64,000 nucleotides of DNA from JAVJQS01 sp040218815 (GTDB lineage: Bacteria; Bacteroidota; Bacteroidia; Flavobacteriales_E; Vicingaceae). The position numbers were made by a program, and so were the translations under genes. Position 1 is the stretch's first letter. Each line of letters starts with the position of its first letter. The stretch spans positions 496,001 to 560,000 of the forward strand of contig JAVJQS010000004.1 in NCBI GenBank assembly GCA_040218815.1, in the 5' to 3' direction. This document shows positions 35,322 to 44,700 of this stretch, piece after piece. The notes beneath the pieces are model-generated. The model was given only the letters and a program-made list of their open reading frames with translations. It searched no databases and was not told the DNA's origin.

Positions 35322-35846
35322 TTACTCAATCAACTCAATCACCTTCCCACATCGCAACATTTCATCACCAAAGTAGGGGTTAAAAACTTTCTTTTCATCG
35401 CTCAACCAATAAGCTCCTTTATCATCAAATGCCATAGGGCAGTATTGCTGATAAAGGTTCATTTCAATTGATGTGTTTTTAACCAAGGTGTAGATATTAA
35501 AAGATAAGCCTTCAAAGTAAATACGCTGTTCATCGACATCTTTGGTTTGCTTAATCAGTTGAACTTCCTTGAGTAATTGACTCACTACTTTGGAATTATT
35601 TTGCTCTAAGTTGAACAAGATTTCATCTGCTGCATAAGCCGCTTTTTCAGCGTTGGTATTTACCAAAGCATCTTTAATTTTTAGATACCCTGTTACTAGC
35701 TGTTTTGTAGTTTCAGCATTTAACTTAGCCGAGGTAATTTCGCTTTCACTAATCTTATTGGCATCTGCTGAATAGTCATTATCTGTTTGTGTTCCTTGGC
35801 AAGCTATAAGCCCCATAAAAAGGGCAATTGTTATTATCGTTTTCAT
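35322..35846 (-). CDS. DUF3347 lipoprotein (free-standing)
   Basis: 174 residues, lipobox MGLIAC. One helical DUF3347 domain ends in CPMAFDDKGAYWLS...NPYFGDEMLRCGK, the motif shared with 25307-26026 and the CusB C-terminus. Probably a periplasmic metal carrier for the copper oxidase and CusB genes next to it. Follows the HMA protein gene by 18 bp. Confidence 0.85.
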   Translation of the reverse strand: MKTIITIALFMGLIACQGTQTDNDYSADANKISESEITSAKLNAETTKQLVTGYLKIKDALVNTNAEKAAYAADEILFNLEQNNSKVVSQLLKEVQLIKQTKDVDEQRIYFEGLSFNIYTLVKNTSIEMNLYQQYCPMAFDDKGAYWLSDEKKVFNPYFGDEMLRCGKVIELIE

Positions 35847-35864
35847 CTTTTTGAATTTTAGTTT

Positions 35865-36254
35865 CTATTTTTTTTCAGGTCTTTCATATTGGCAGCAATT
35901 TGGTAATCCTTTGTATGATTCCTCACTTGCTTTATTTTCTTCCGTATCATATCCTACCGCTGCAATTTTCTTTTTGATGTCTTCAAGAGAAATAAGAGAT
36001 TGGTCATATTTCACTAGCATTATTTTAGTGTCTTTGTCCCAATCAGCAGAATACACCCCTTCTTGGTCTTTTAGTGAAGCTTCAATTGTTCGTTTACACA
36101 TGCCACAATTCCCATAAACTTTAAAGCTTTCTGTAGTAGAGTCGCTTACAATTTCCATGTCGTTCATAGAGTTTAGATTACTAGCAGAAATTGCTTGGTT
36201 TCCTGCCATCAGTAGAAATACTACAGCACTGATTTGTACTATTTTCTTTTTCAT
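35865..36254 (-). CDS. Exported HMA-domain protein
   Basis: 129 residues. A signal peptide ends near AISA; the HMA domain follows with the loop N-C-G-M-C-K-R; a C-terminal tail has NCCQYERPEKK with an extra vicinal Cys pair. Periplasmic metallochaperone, likely for copper given the neighbouring oxidase (10 bp). The extra CC tail is unusual. Confidence 0.85.
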   Translation of the reverse strand: MKKKIVQISAVVFLLMAGNQAISASNLNSMNDMEIVSDSTTESFKVYGNCGMCKRTIEASLKDQEGVYSADWDKDTKIMLVKYDQSLISLEDIKKKIAAVGYDTEENKASEESYKGLPNCCQYERPEKK

Positions 36255-36264
36255 AATTATTTAT

Positions 36265-38607
36265 TTAAAATTTTACACTTAATCCACCACCTGCTCCAAA
36301 ACGGTTGTCATAACTTCCCATCAAGGAAAAGTTTCTCGATAGGAAGTATTCCATGCCGACAGACCAAGTAGTTTCACTTTTATAATCCAATGTTCCGTTA
36401 CCATCTTCTTTTTCCAATTCATTTACCCATCCAAAATCCATTTGGTATTCATAGTTTCCAAAAAGTACGGTTCGGGGAAATATCATAATTTCCCTTCCAA
36501 TTCTTATTTCAGGTCGCAGTTGGTTGTCAATTCTTGCATCGAGGTTGAACATATATGGGGTAAAAAATCGAATACCTGCAATTCCAACCGTAGAGGCTTT
36601 CTCATTGCTTTTTTTGATTTCATTTTCAGCATTCACTCCCACAAATACTCGTAAGTAATCGTATAAATAACGCTCATAGCTCACTTCAAATTCAAAATTT
36701 TCATTCCACCCATATTCTCCTATTATATTGAACTGATTATAGGTATTAGATGAAACTACATTCAGTTCTGTCAAGTGAGAAGCAGCATCTACCATTGCCC
36801 AAGTGTAGAAGTGGTTTCCTTCATTGGTCAGCTTTTTTAAGCTATAAGGTCGAACGCCTTCATTACGCAAGGAATCATAACTGTAAATTCTCGCCATTCC
36901 GCTCATCATGTGATACAAAACGTGGCAATGAAAAAACCAATCACTGTCTTCAACCGCATCAAATTCAATGGTAATTTTTTCCATAGGTGCTACATTTACC
37001 GTATGCTTCAAGGGAGAATACTCTCCGTTTTCATTGACCACCCTGAAAAAATGACCGTGAAGGTGCATGGGGTGGTGCATCATTGTAAGGTTGTTGAGTG
37101 TAATTCGCACTACCTGACCTTTTTCAATTTTTATTTTATCAGCCTTGGAAAGTGGAACACCATTCATGCTCCAAATGTATCGCCACATATTTCCGGTAAG
37201 GTTGAGTAATACATCTTTCCTTGGCTTGTCTTTATTAAAGTCCGTTTTTTCGGTCGACTTCAAGTAATTGTAATTGTATTCAGAAAATAGCTTCATATCC
37301 ATCCCATCCATTTTCATTTCTGAACTCTCCATCTTACTATTGGTCATTTCCATTTTAGAATTGCTCATTTTCATAGTTGAGGAATCTGCATCATTCTTTT
37401 TCATTGAATTGTCCACCTTCATTTTAGAATGATTATGTTTTTTCTTGCTGTGATTCAATTCCTTCTTCTCGGCTTCGCTCGAAGCATGCATCTGCATACC
37501 CCAATTTCTCATCATTTTTTTAGGATTGGGATTGGAAGGATTAAATTTCATGGCAGGAGCACCCATTCGCATATTCATATTTGCCATTTGCTGCATCATT
37601 TTAATTTTGTCCGGTCGCTCCAAAACTTTGGCTTTTAAAACTTCTCCATCGCCTATAATGGTGGAGCTATGTCCCGAACCATCCTGAGCCATCGCTCTCA
37701 TTTCAATGGCTTTCCCTTCGGGAATAGTCACTATAAAATCATAGGTTTCCGCAATGGCTATAAAGGTTTTATTATGTTCCACAGCTTGAACATTCAAGCC
37801 GTCTGCTGCTACTAACAATGGATCACTACCACCAAAGGTTAACCAAAATTGAGATGAGGCTGAACCGTTGATAATTCTTAACCGAACTTTTTCTCCACCC
37901 TTGAATTCGGGGTATTTATTCAGCGTATCTCCATTGGTTAAAAATGCAGGATAATAGATGTCTGCAAGGTCTGCACCCTCCATACGCTGTCTCCAAAAGT
38001 TGAGTTGTGCACCCAACGCACCTCTTTTAATCACTCTGTTTAAAGGTACAGCCGTACCCTTGGCAATCTGATACCATTCATTGCCCCTTTTCAAATTTCT
38101 TAGCACATTTTTCGGTTTTTGATTCGTCCAATCAGAAAGCACCACTACCAACTCTTTATCGTATTCCAATTTTTTCTCCTTGGGTTGTATTACAAATGAG
38201 CCATAAACTCCGCTTTGTTCTTGAAGCATGGTGTGTGAGTGATACCAATACGTTCCGGCTTGCTTAATAGGAAATTCGTACTTGAATGTTGTTCCTGCTT
38301 TTATTGGCGGAGTGGTAAGGTAAGGAACACCATCATGAAAATTGGGCAATAGTAGCCCGTGCCAATGCACGGAGGTTTCCACATCCATTTCATTGGTCAC
38401 ATAAATCACAGCATAATCTCCCTCGGTAAACTCCAAGGTTGGTCCGGGAATGGTTCCATTCACCGTCATTCCCATAACTTCTTTTCCTGCTTTGTTTACC
38501 ATTTCCTGTTTAATGGTAATTCGGTGTACTGTTGTGTCAGTTTGTGCCTTGATTGTGTGAGTTATCAAGTAAAAAATTAGAGCAAGTGATAATTTTGAAA
38601 ATTTCAT
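36265..38607 (-). CDS. Multicopper oxidase fused to an outer-membrane barrel domain
   Basis: 780 residues from ATG 38605-38607; the frame is open to 38724 but the 42-residue gene (38604-38732) ends exactly there. A signal peptide is followed by three cupredoxin domains: HWHGLLLPNF, WYHSHT, then HPMHLHGHFF and FHCHVLYHM, giving full T1/T2/T3 copper sites. A Met/His-rich insert (about 360-460) is like CopA/CueO. After about residue 590 the chain becomes beta-strand rich and ends in ...GGGLSVKF, a barrel-type C-terminus, like CopB of the pco/cop systems. Thus an oxidase (Cu(I) to Cu(II)) seems joined to an outer-membrane domain in one chain. Confidence 0.85.
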   Translation of the reverse strand: MKFSKLSLALIFYLITHTIKAQTDTTVHRITIKQEMVNKAGKEVMGMTVNGTIPGPTLEFTEGDYAVIYVTNEMDVETSVHWHGLLLPNFHDGVPYLTTPPIKAGTTFKYEFPIKQAGTYWYHSHTMLQEQSGVYGSFVIQPKEKKLEYDKELVVVLSDWTNQKPKNVLRNLKRGNEWYQIAKGTAVPLNRVIKRGALGAQLNFWRQRMEGADLADIYYPAFLTNGDTLNKYPEFKGGEKVRLRIINGSASSQFWLTFGGSDPLLVAADGLNVQAVEHNKTFIAIAETYDFIVTIPEGKAIEMRAMAQDGSGHSSTIIGDGEVLKAKVLERPDKIKMMQQMANMNMRMGAPAMKFNPSNPNPKKMMRNWGMQMHASSEAEKKELNHSKKKHNHSKMKVDNSMKKNDADSSTMKMSNSKMEMTNSKMESSEMKMDGMDMKLFSEYNYNYLKSTEKTDFNKDKPRKDVLLNLTGNMWRYIWSMNGVPLSKADKIKIEKGQVVRITLNNLTMMHHPMHLHGHFFRVVNENGEYSPLKHTVNVAPMEKITIEFDAVEDSDWFFHCHVLYHMMSGMARIYSYDSLRNEGVRPYSLKKLTNEGNHFYTWAMVDAASHLTELNVVSSNTYNQFNIIGEYGWNENFEFEVSYERYLYDYLRVFVGVNAENEIKKSNEKASTVGIAGIRFFTPYMFNLDARIDNQLRPEIRIGREIMIFPRTVLFGNYEYQMDFGWVNELEKEDGNGTLDYKSETTWSVGMEYFLSRNFSLMGSYDNRFGAGGGLSVKF

Positions 38608-38732
38608 TGTAAATATTGTTTTATTGCGACTATTACAAACAGCAGAATGGCTATACCGTAAAATGTTCGGTTTGACCAAACTTTTACTCTTGATTTGGGT
38701 TTTTCCTCTCCTGTTTTGCAACAATCTTTCAT
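38604..38732 (-). CDS. 42-residue membrane protein coupled to the oxidase
   Basis: ATG at 38730-38732, MKDCCKTGEEKPKSRV, one hydrophobic helix (GIAILLFVIVAI), stop TGA at 38604-38606 overlapping the oxidase ATG as ATGA. It begins 9 bp after the CusB stop (38742). The CC pair and single helix suggest a small metal-related membrane peptide. Too short for most gene finders; overlap and spacing argue it is translated and couples CusB to the oxidase. Confidence 0.7.
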   Translation of the reverse strand: MKDCCKTGEEKPKSRVKVWSNRTFYGIAILLFVIVAIKQYLQ

Positions 38733-38741
38733 TTATAGATT

Positions 38742-40511
38742 TTATTTTAATTCTCCACAGCCCAACATGGAGCTACCGAAATATGGATTTCTAATTTCTT
38801 TCTCTTTACTGAGCCAATCAGCTCCTTTATTATTGTTTGCCATAGGGCAATGTTGCACGTAAGTTGGATAGTCCATTGGTCGAAAGCGTTGATTTAATTC
38901 TAGTACAGCCATGGAAATATCAATGAATGCTGTTCTCAGCTCTTCAATATCTTCTGCTTTAGAAGCATTAGTATTTGCAGCTTTTAATGCTGTAGCATTT
39001 TCCATCCATAGGCTATGAGATTCTCCTGTAAATAGCTCCATTTCAATAGCATCTAAATCCGCTTGAAATTCTTTGACAGCTAAAGCAGCAGATTCAAAGT
39101 CATCTGCCACTAGCTCATCTTTCAGTTTGAAGTAGCTTTTAAAAAGCGGTTGAAGTTTCTTTTTTGCTTCTGATGAGATAGTATGAACAGAGGTAGTTTT
39201 AGCTGATGTAGAATTAGCTTCTTCCATTCCCGACATTCCACCATGATTATGTCCTGTATTTACAGATCCCCCTTCGGGATTCATCATGCTTTGCTTTCCG
39301 GCTAATTGTGCAGCCGCATCTATACTGAATGTACCGTTTACAGCAATTTCTTCACCCTCTTGCAATCCACTTTGAATTACGTAAGCCTCTCCCAATGATG
39401 TACCTAATTCTACTTCTCTCATTTTAAAGTGTAGTCCGTTTGCTTGCTTGGTTTTTACATAAACAATCGAGCGTTTACCTGTCCACATTACAGCAGATTT
39501 AGGAACTACGATTGCTTTATCCATGGTTTTGAATTCACTTTCAATAGTAGCGTTTACCAACATTTCAGGTTTTAATAAACCATTTGCATTCTCAACTTCT
39601 ATTCTTGCCTTTGCTACTCTTGTATTGGGATTAATGATCGGATCAATAAAACTGACCTTAGCTGAAAACTTTTGATTCGGAAAGGCTTTAACTGAGAATT
39701 CAAGTTTATCGCCAAGATTAATCCAACTGAGGTCACTTTCATGAACATCTAAGAGTACCCATAGCTCAGATAAGTCAGCCACTTCATAAAATGCTTGACC
39801 TTCTTTTAAATAATCTCCCTTTTCTACTTTTAAGTCAAGTACCACGCCTGAATAGTCCGCCAAAACAGAAAACTCGTCTGTTGTTTTACCGGATTGTATC
39901 AATTGGTCAATTTGTTTGTCAGTGAGTTTCCAATTTTTGAGTTTATTCATAGCAGCAGCAAGAAGTTGGGGTTGGCTTTCTTGATTTTGCACTGCAATGA
40001 ACAACTCTTCCTGAGCGGTTACCAATTCAGGTGAATACAAAGAGCCAATAACCTGACCTTTCCTAACCATTTCTCCTTCAAAATTGACATCCAAGTGTTC
40101 AACTCTTCCTCCAATGTGAGCGGTTTGGTTATATACCTTCCGCTCATCTGCTGAAATTTTTCCTGTGAGGTTCAGTTTTTTAGTAGCTGAACCCAACTGA
40201 ACTACTGCCGTTTGAACATTTGCCAATTGCATTGCAGTAGGGGACATTCTGATAGCCTGCGGATCGTCTTCCATATTTTCATCTGACGATAGTGGAATTA
40301 AATCCATTCCGCAAATAGGGCAATCTCCCGGTTCATTCTTTCGGATTATAGGGTGCATAGAACACGTCCATACTTGATCTATAATTTCGCTTTCGTGGTT
40401 GTGAGCTTCTTCATTAGAAGCCGACGAATCTCCAAAGATTAACCAACCGCTTGATAAGCCTACAATCAGAGCAATAACTCCTACAATAAATATCCTTCCA
40501 TTATTTTTCAT
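38742..40511 (-). CDS. cusB: CusB-type efflux adaptor with HMBD and DUF3347 domains
   Basis: 589 residues. N-terminal membrane anchor; HMBD CSMHPIIRKNEPGDCPICGM (about 50-75); barrel-sandwich, lipoyl and beta-barrel domains of RND membrane-fusion proteins (about 100-400); C-terminal DUF3347 ending in CPMANNNKGADWLS...NPYFGSSMLGCGE (about 450-589). It links CusA to the outer-membrane channel and passes metal. Seven bp downstream of the TolC-like gene. The two metal domains at its ends also occur as separate proteins here. Confidence 0.92.
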   Translation of the reverse strand: MKNNGRIFIVGVIALIVGLSSGWLIFGDSSASNEEAHNHESEIIDQVWTCSMHPIIRKNEPGDCPICGMDLIPLSSDENMEDDPQAIRMSPTAMQLANVQTAVVQLGSATKKLNLTGKISADERKVYNQTAHIGGRVEHLDVNFEGEMVRKGQVIGSLYSPELVTAQEELFIAVQNQESQPQLLAAAMNKLKNWKLTDKQIDQLIQSGKTTDEFSVLADYSGVVLDLKVEKGDYLKEGQAFYEVADLSELWVLLDVHESDLSWINLGDKLEFSVKAFPNQKFSAKVSFIDPIINPNTRVAKARIEVENANGLLKPEMLVNATIESEFKTMDKAIVVPKSAVMWTGKRSIVYVKTKQANGLHFKMREVELGTSLGEAYVIQSGLQEGEEIAVNGTFSIDAAAQLAGKQSMMNPEGGSVNTGHNHGGMSGMEEANSTSAKTTSVHTISSEAKKKLQPLFKSYFKLKDELVADDFESAALAVKEFQADLDAIEMELFTGESHSLWMENATALKAANTNASKAEDIEELRTAFIDISMAVLELNQRFRPMDYPTYVQHCPMANNNKGADWLSKEKEIRNPYFGSSMLGCGELK

Positions 40512-40518
40512 CTGCTTT

Positions 40519-41748
40519 CTATTTAGATGTTAAGTATTCGATTTCTGCTAATGCGATAAAGTGGTTTTTCTGAGCCGTAACTTTTGCCATTTCATATTTT
40601 AAGAGTTGTTGCTGCATCCTCAACACTTCTTCAAAATCTTCTGTAGAATTGCTGTAGGAGCTGTAGAGCAATTGTATGAGTTGATTGGTCTTTTCAATTT
40701 GACGGTCATACAGCTCAATCAAATCTTCGGCCTTTGTCAGTTGAAAAGAAGCCTTTTCATAGTCGCTAACCAACTTGTTTTTTACAGCTTCTCTTTTATA
40801 TTCAATGGCTTGTTGACCCAACTGAGCTTCTTTAATGGCTGCTTTATATTTCTTTCTAAAAATGGGCAGACTTACAGAAACCATGGGCATGAAAGCATCT
40901 TTTCCATTATCAGGAATGTTCACATCTGATCGTTCTCCAACAAAAGCATAGTCCAAACCAACTCCAAACTGTGGTAGTGCCGATTTTCTCGCAGTCAATT
41001 CATTTGATTTGATGGCTTCTTGCTGTAGCTCCAAAGAGGTCAGCAGAGGGTTTTGCACCAACAAACTATCTCTGCGGTAGTTTTTATTTACGCTACTGTA
41101 AGAAAGGTCGTTTGCTATTGTAATCGGTATAGAATCCGCTTGGTTCAATAAACGATTAAAGCTTACTCGCAAAGGAATGAGTTGATCTCTTAAAATGCTC
41201 AGTTCCGTTTCTTCATTTTCAATCATAATATCCACCCGAATCACATCAGATAAAGAACCACGATTGTTTTCAAAGGCTGAAGTTGCCAAGCGTTTGTAAG
41301 TCTTTAAAATTTCAATGTTTTCTTCGACTAAATCAATATGCTCTTTTGCTTCATAAATTGGATAATAGGCTTGGTTAACTTTCCAAAACAGCTTATTCTT
41401 TTCATTGATAAAAGCTTGATATTTCGCTTCCGCTAAATAATTCGCTGAACTCTCTTTTGCTTTTAAAGTCCCAAACCAAGGGAACATCTGAACCAATGAT
41501 AATCTCGCTCGTTGCGAACCAACTCTAGTTTCAATCGGACTGATGAAATAGCCGAATGACAGCCGTGGGTCAGCCAATGCGTTTACTTGGTTTACTCGTT
41601 GCAAAGCAGCTTCAAATTCGGTGTAGCTTGCTTTCAGTTCAGGGTTATTTTCTGCCGCTATAATTAAATACTCATTCAACGATTGTCCCTTACAGAATGT
41701 AGGTACAACCAACAGAACAAGCATTGCTATTTTTAATAATCCTCTCAT
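40519..41748 (-). CDS. TolC-family outer-membrane channel (CusC-like)
   Basis: 409 residues from ATG 41746-41748, overlapping the CusA stop as ATGA; the signal peptide starts at MRGLLKIAML. Helical hairpin architecture of TolC proteins, two repeats (AALQRVNQVNAL..., ...YDRQIEKTNQLIQLLYSSY). Partner of CusA and CusB in a Cu/Ag efflux pump across both membranes. Confidence 0.9.
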   Translation of the reverse strand: MRGLLKIAMLVLLVVPTFCKGQSLNEYLIIAAENNPELKASYTEFEAALQRVNQVNALADPRLSFGYFISPIETRVGSQRARLSLVQMFPWFGTLKAKESSANYLAEAKYQAFINEKNKLFWKVNQAYYPIYEAKEHIDLVEENIEILKTYKRLATSAFENNRGSLSDVIRVDIMIENEETELSILRDQLIPLRVSFNRLLNQADSIPITIANDLSYSSVNKNYRRDSLLVQNPLLTSLELQQEAIKSNELTARKSALPQFGVGLDYAFVGERSDVNIPDNGKDAFMPMVSVSLPIFRKKYKAAIKEAQLGQQAIEYKREAVKNKLVSDYEKASFQLTKAEDLIELYDRQIEKTNQLIQLLYSSYSNSTEDFEEVLRMQQQLLKYEMAKVTAQKNHFIALAEIEYLTSK

Positions 41749-44700
41749 GAATTCTGTTTTTTGAATTTGTTTTCTTCTCTCCAACTGTACAATACAGGTG
41801 TAATGAAATAGGTAACTGCCGCTACTACCATACCTCCAAAAGCAGGAATAGCCATTGGAATCATAATGTCTGCACCTCTTCCGGTAGAAGTCAGCACAGG
41901 CAATAAAGCGATAATGGTAGTGGCTGAAGTCATAATCGCAGGCTTAATTCGCTTCAAACCTGCTTCCCGAACTGCCTTTCTGATTGCGGTTAGGCTTTCG
42001 GGCTTATTTCTTACCATACTTTGATCCAAGTAAGTTCCGATCAATACACCATCATCAGTTGCTATTCCGAATAAAGCAATAAAACCTACCCATACCGCCA
42101 CACTCAGGTTAATCGTTTGCATCTGAAATAGATCTCTCATGTTTGTTCCGAATAGGGAGAAGTTGAAAAACCAATCTTGTCCGTAAAACCACAGCATTAG
42201 AAATGCACCACTAAAAGCCATGGCAATTCCTGCGAAAATCATAAGTGAGGTAGAGACTGATCTAAATTGGAAGTATAGGATCAGAAAGATGATGACCAAC
42301 ACCAAAGGAACAATGATGGAAAGTCTTTTTTCAGCTCTGACTTGATTTTCATAACTCCCTGAAAATTTATAGCTGACCCCTGAAGGTACAGTCAAACTGC
42401 CTTCGTTAATCTTCTGCTGAATGAAATCTTGTGCTGCTTCAACGACTTCAACTTCAGCAAAACCCTCTTTTTTATCCAACAAGACATAGCCTACTAAGAA
42501 GGTATTCTCACTTTTAATCATTTGTGGCCCTTGCACGTATTCCAAGTCCACCAAATCGCCTAAAGGAATTTGCACACCCGTTGGAGTGGGTACAAGGATG
42601 TTCTTCAATGAACTCGGATCGTCCCTGAGTTCTCTTGGATAGCGAACCCTTACCGGAAATCGTTCCCTTCCTTCAACAGTAGAGGTTATTTGCATACCGC
42701 CAATAGCCGTTTCTATGGTTTGTTGTACGTTTTCAATGCTCAACCCAAATCGTGCTATGGCTTCACGATCTATGTTTAAATGAATGTAGGGTTTACCTAC
42801 AATTCGATCTGCAAAAACAGCTTCTTTCTTTACTGATGGAACTTCTTTTAGAATATTTTCTAACTGTTGCCCGAAGTCTTCTATAGTTTGTAAATCGGGA
42901 CCAAAGACTTTAATTCCCATCGGTGCTCTCATGCCTGTTTGCAGCATAACCAATCGGGTTTCTATGGGTTGCAATTTAGGAGCAGAGGTCACTCCGGGTA
43001 TTTTGGTTACTCTTACAATCTCTTCCCAAATGTCATCAGGAGATTGTATTTCGTCTCTCCAATTTCTGTAGTAATTTCCGTTTTCATCAGGAACGAGTTG
43101 TCCTCCATCTATTCCCTGCAACAACGCTTGGTCATGAGTGAGCGTATCGCCCGAAGAAAGAATAAAACGATCTTCTTTGTCAGTCTTAAACCGCTGACGG
43201 TGTCCTTTTGCATTGACTTCATATTCAGGTTTGTAATTAATTATGTTTTCATACATGGAAATAGGTGCAGGATCAAGTGCCGATTCAACTCTGCCCATTT
43301 TACCTACCGACAGTTCTACTTCAGGGATGTTGGCTAAGAGCATGTCCAATTGCTGAACCACCTGTTTGTTTTGTTCTACACCTGCATGAGGCATAGAGGT
43401 AGGCATCAATAGAAAGCTTCCTTCATCTAATGCAGGCATGAACTCTTTACCAATTCCGGGAAAGGTCTTTTCTAAGCTTGTCCATACACTTGTTTGCCTG
43501 ACTTCTAAACCAACTTTTTCAAAGCCTGTAGCAATGAAACCAAAGACTGAATTAAAGCCCATCCACATGATAGAAGCAGACAAAATGATTATTATCGGAA
43601 TACTTAGAAAGGTCTTTTTATTAGCTAAGCACCAATCCAATATTCTAAGGTATTTCCGCTCTAACAAGCTGAATAAGCCTAAAATGATAACTAAGAGCAG
43701 TACAACAAAAATAAAATTAGTCGTCATGCTTTTCCCTGCTCCTAAAGGCATCCAATAGTCGGCTAAAATCCATGTTACCGAAATCAAAGCAATCACAACA
43801 GCAGCATTGTCAATCAACCAATTGCTGCGTTTTCCATATTCTTTTAAAAACCAAGCAGCACCAAAAGCAAGTAGTGTTAATCCACCCCAAAGGGATATAA
43901 ATACAGCAATGACAATTCCACCAACCACCAATAAGGCATTGAAGAAAAGTCCCTTTTTGTTTTTGTTGATCTTGATTCCAAAAAACCAATGGGCAATGGA
44001 AGGTAGAATGAAGAGAGCCACAATGAGTGCAGCTATTAAGGCAAAGGTTTTTGTAAATGCCAAGGGTCGGAATAATTTACCTTCCGCAGCTTCCATAGTA
44101 AACACAGGTATAAAACTGACAATAGTAGTCGCCACGGCGGTAACAATAGCTGAACTTACTTCCGCTGAACCCTTGTAAACCGTATCAATTAGTTTTTGCG
44201 TTTTTGGAGCATCTTTTATATGCTTTATGATGTTTTCGGATAGGACTATTCCCAAATCAACCATTGTACCGATGGCAATGGCTATTCCTGAAAGAGCTAC
44301 GATATTAGCGTCTACATGAAAGTAACGCATGGCGATGAAAACCATCAATACGGCAATGGGCAAAAGACTTGAAATAAGAATGGATGCCCGTAGGTTTAGC
44401 ACCATTACAATGACTACTAAAATGGTAATCAATATCTCTAAGGAAAGAGCTTCTTCCAACGTACCAATAGTTTCATTAATCAGTTGAGTTCTGTCATAAA
44501 ATGGCACAATGGTCAATTGGCTTTCAACACCGTTTTGTAAGGTCTTTTTCGGTAATCCCGAAGAAATTTCTCCTATTTTATCTTTTACATTATTAATAAC
44601 CGCTAAGGGGTTTGAACCATAACGAGCCACCACAACACCACCAACCACTTCAGCACCGTCTTTATCTAACAAGCCTCTGCGATTTGCCGGACCCAAACTG

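Noticed and set aside
43438..44178. Two plus-strand ORFs inside cusA
   Set aside because: Shadows of a conserved RND pump gene on the other strand.
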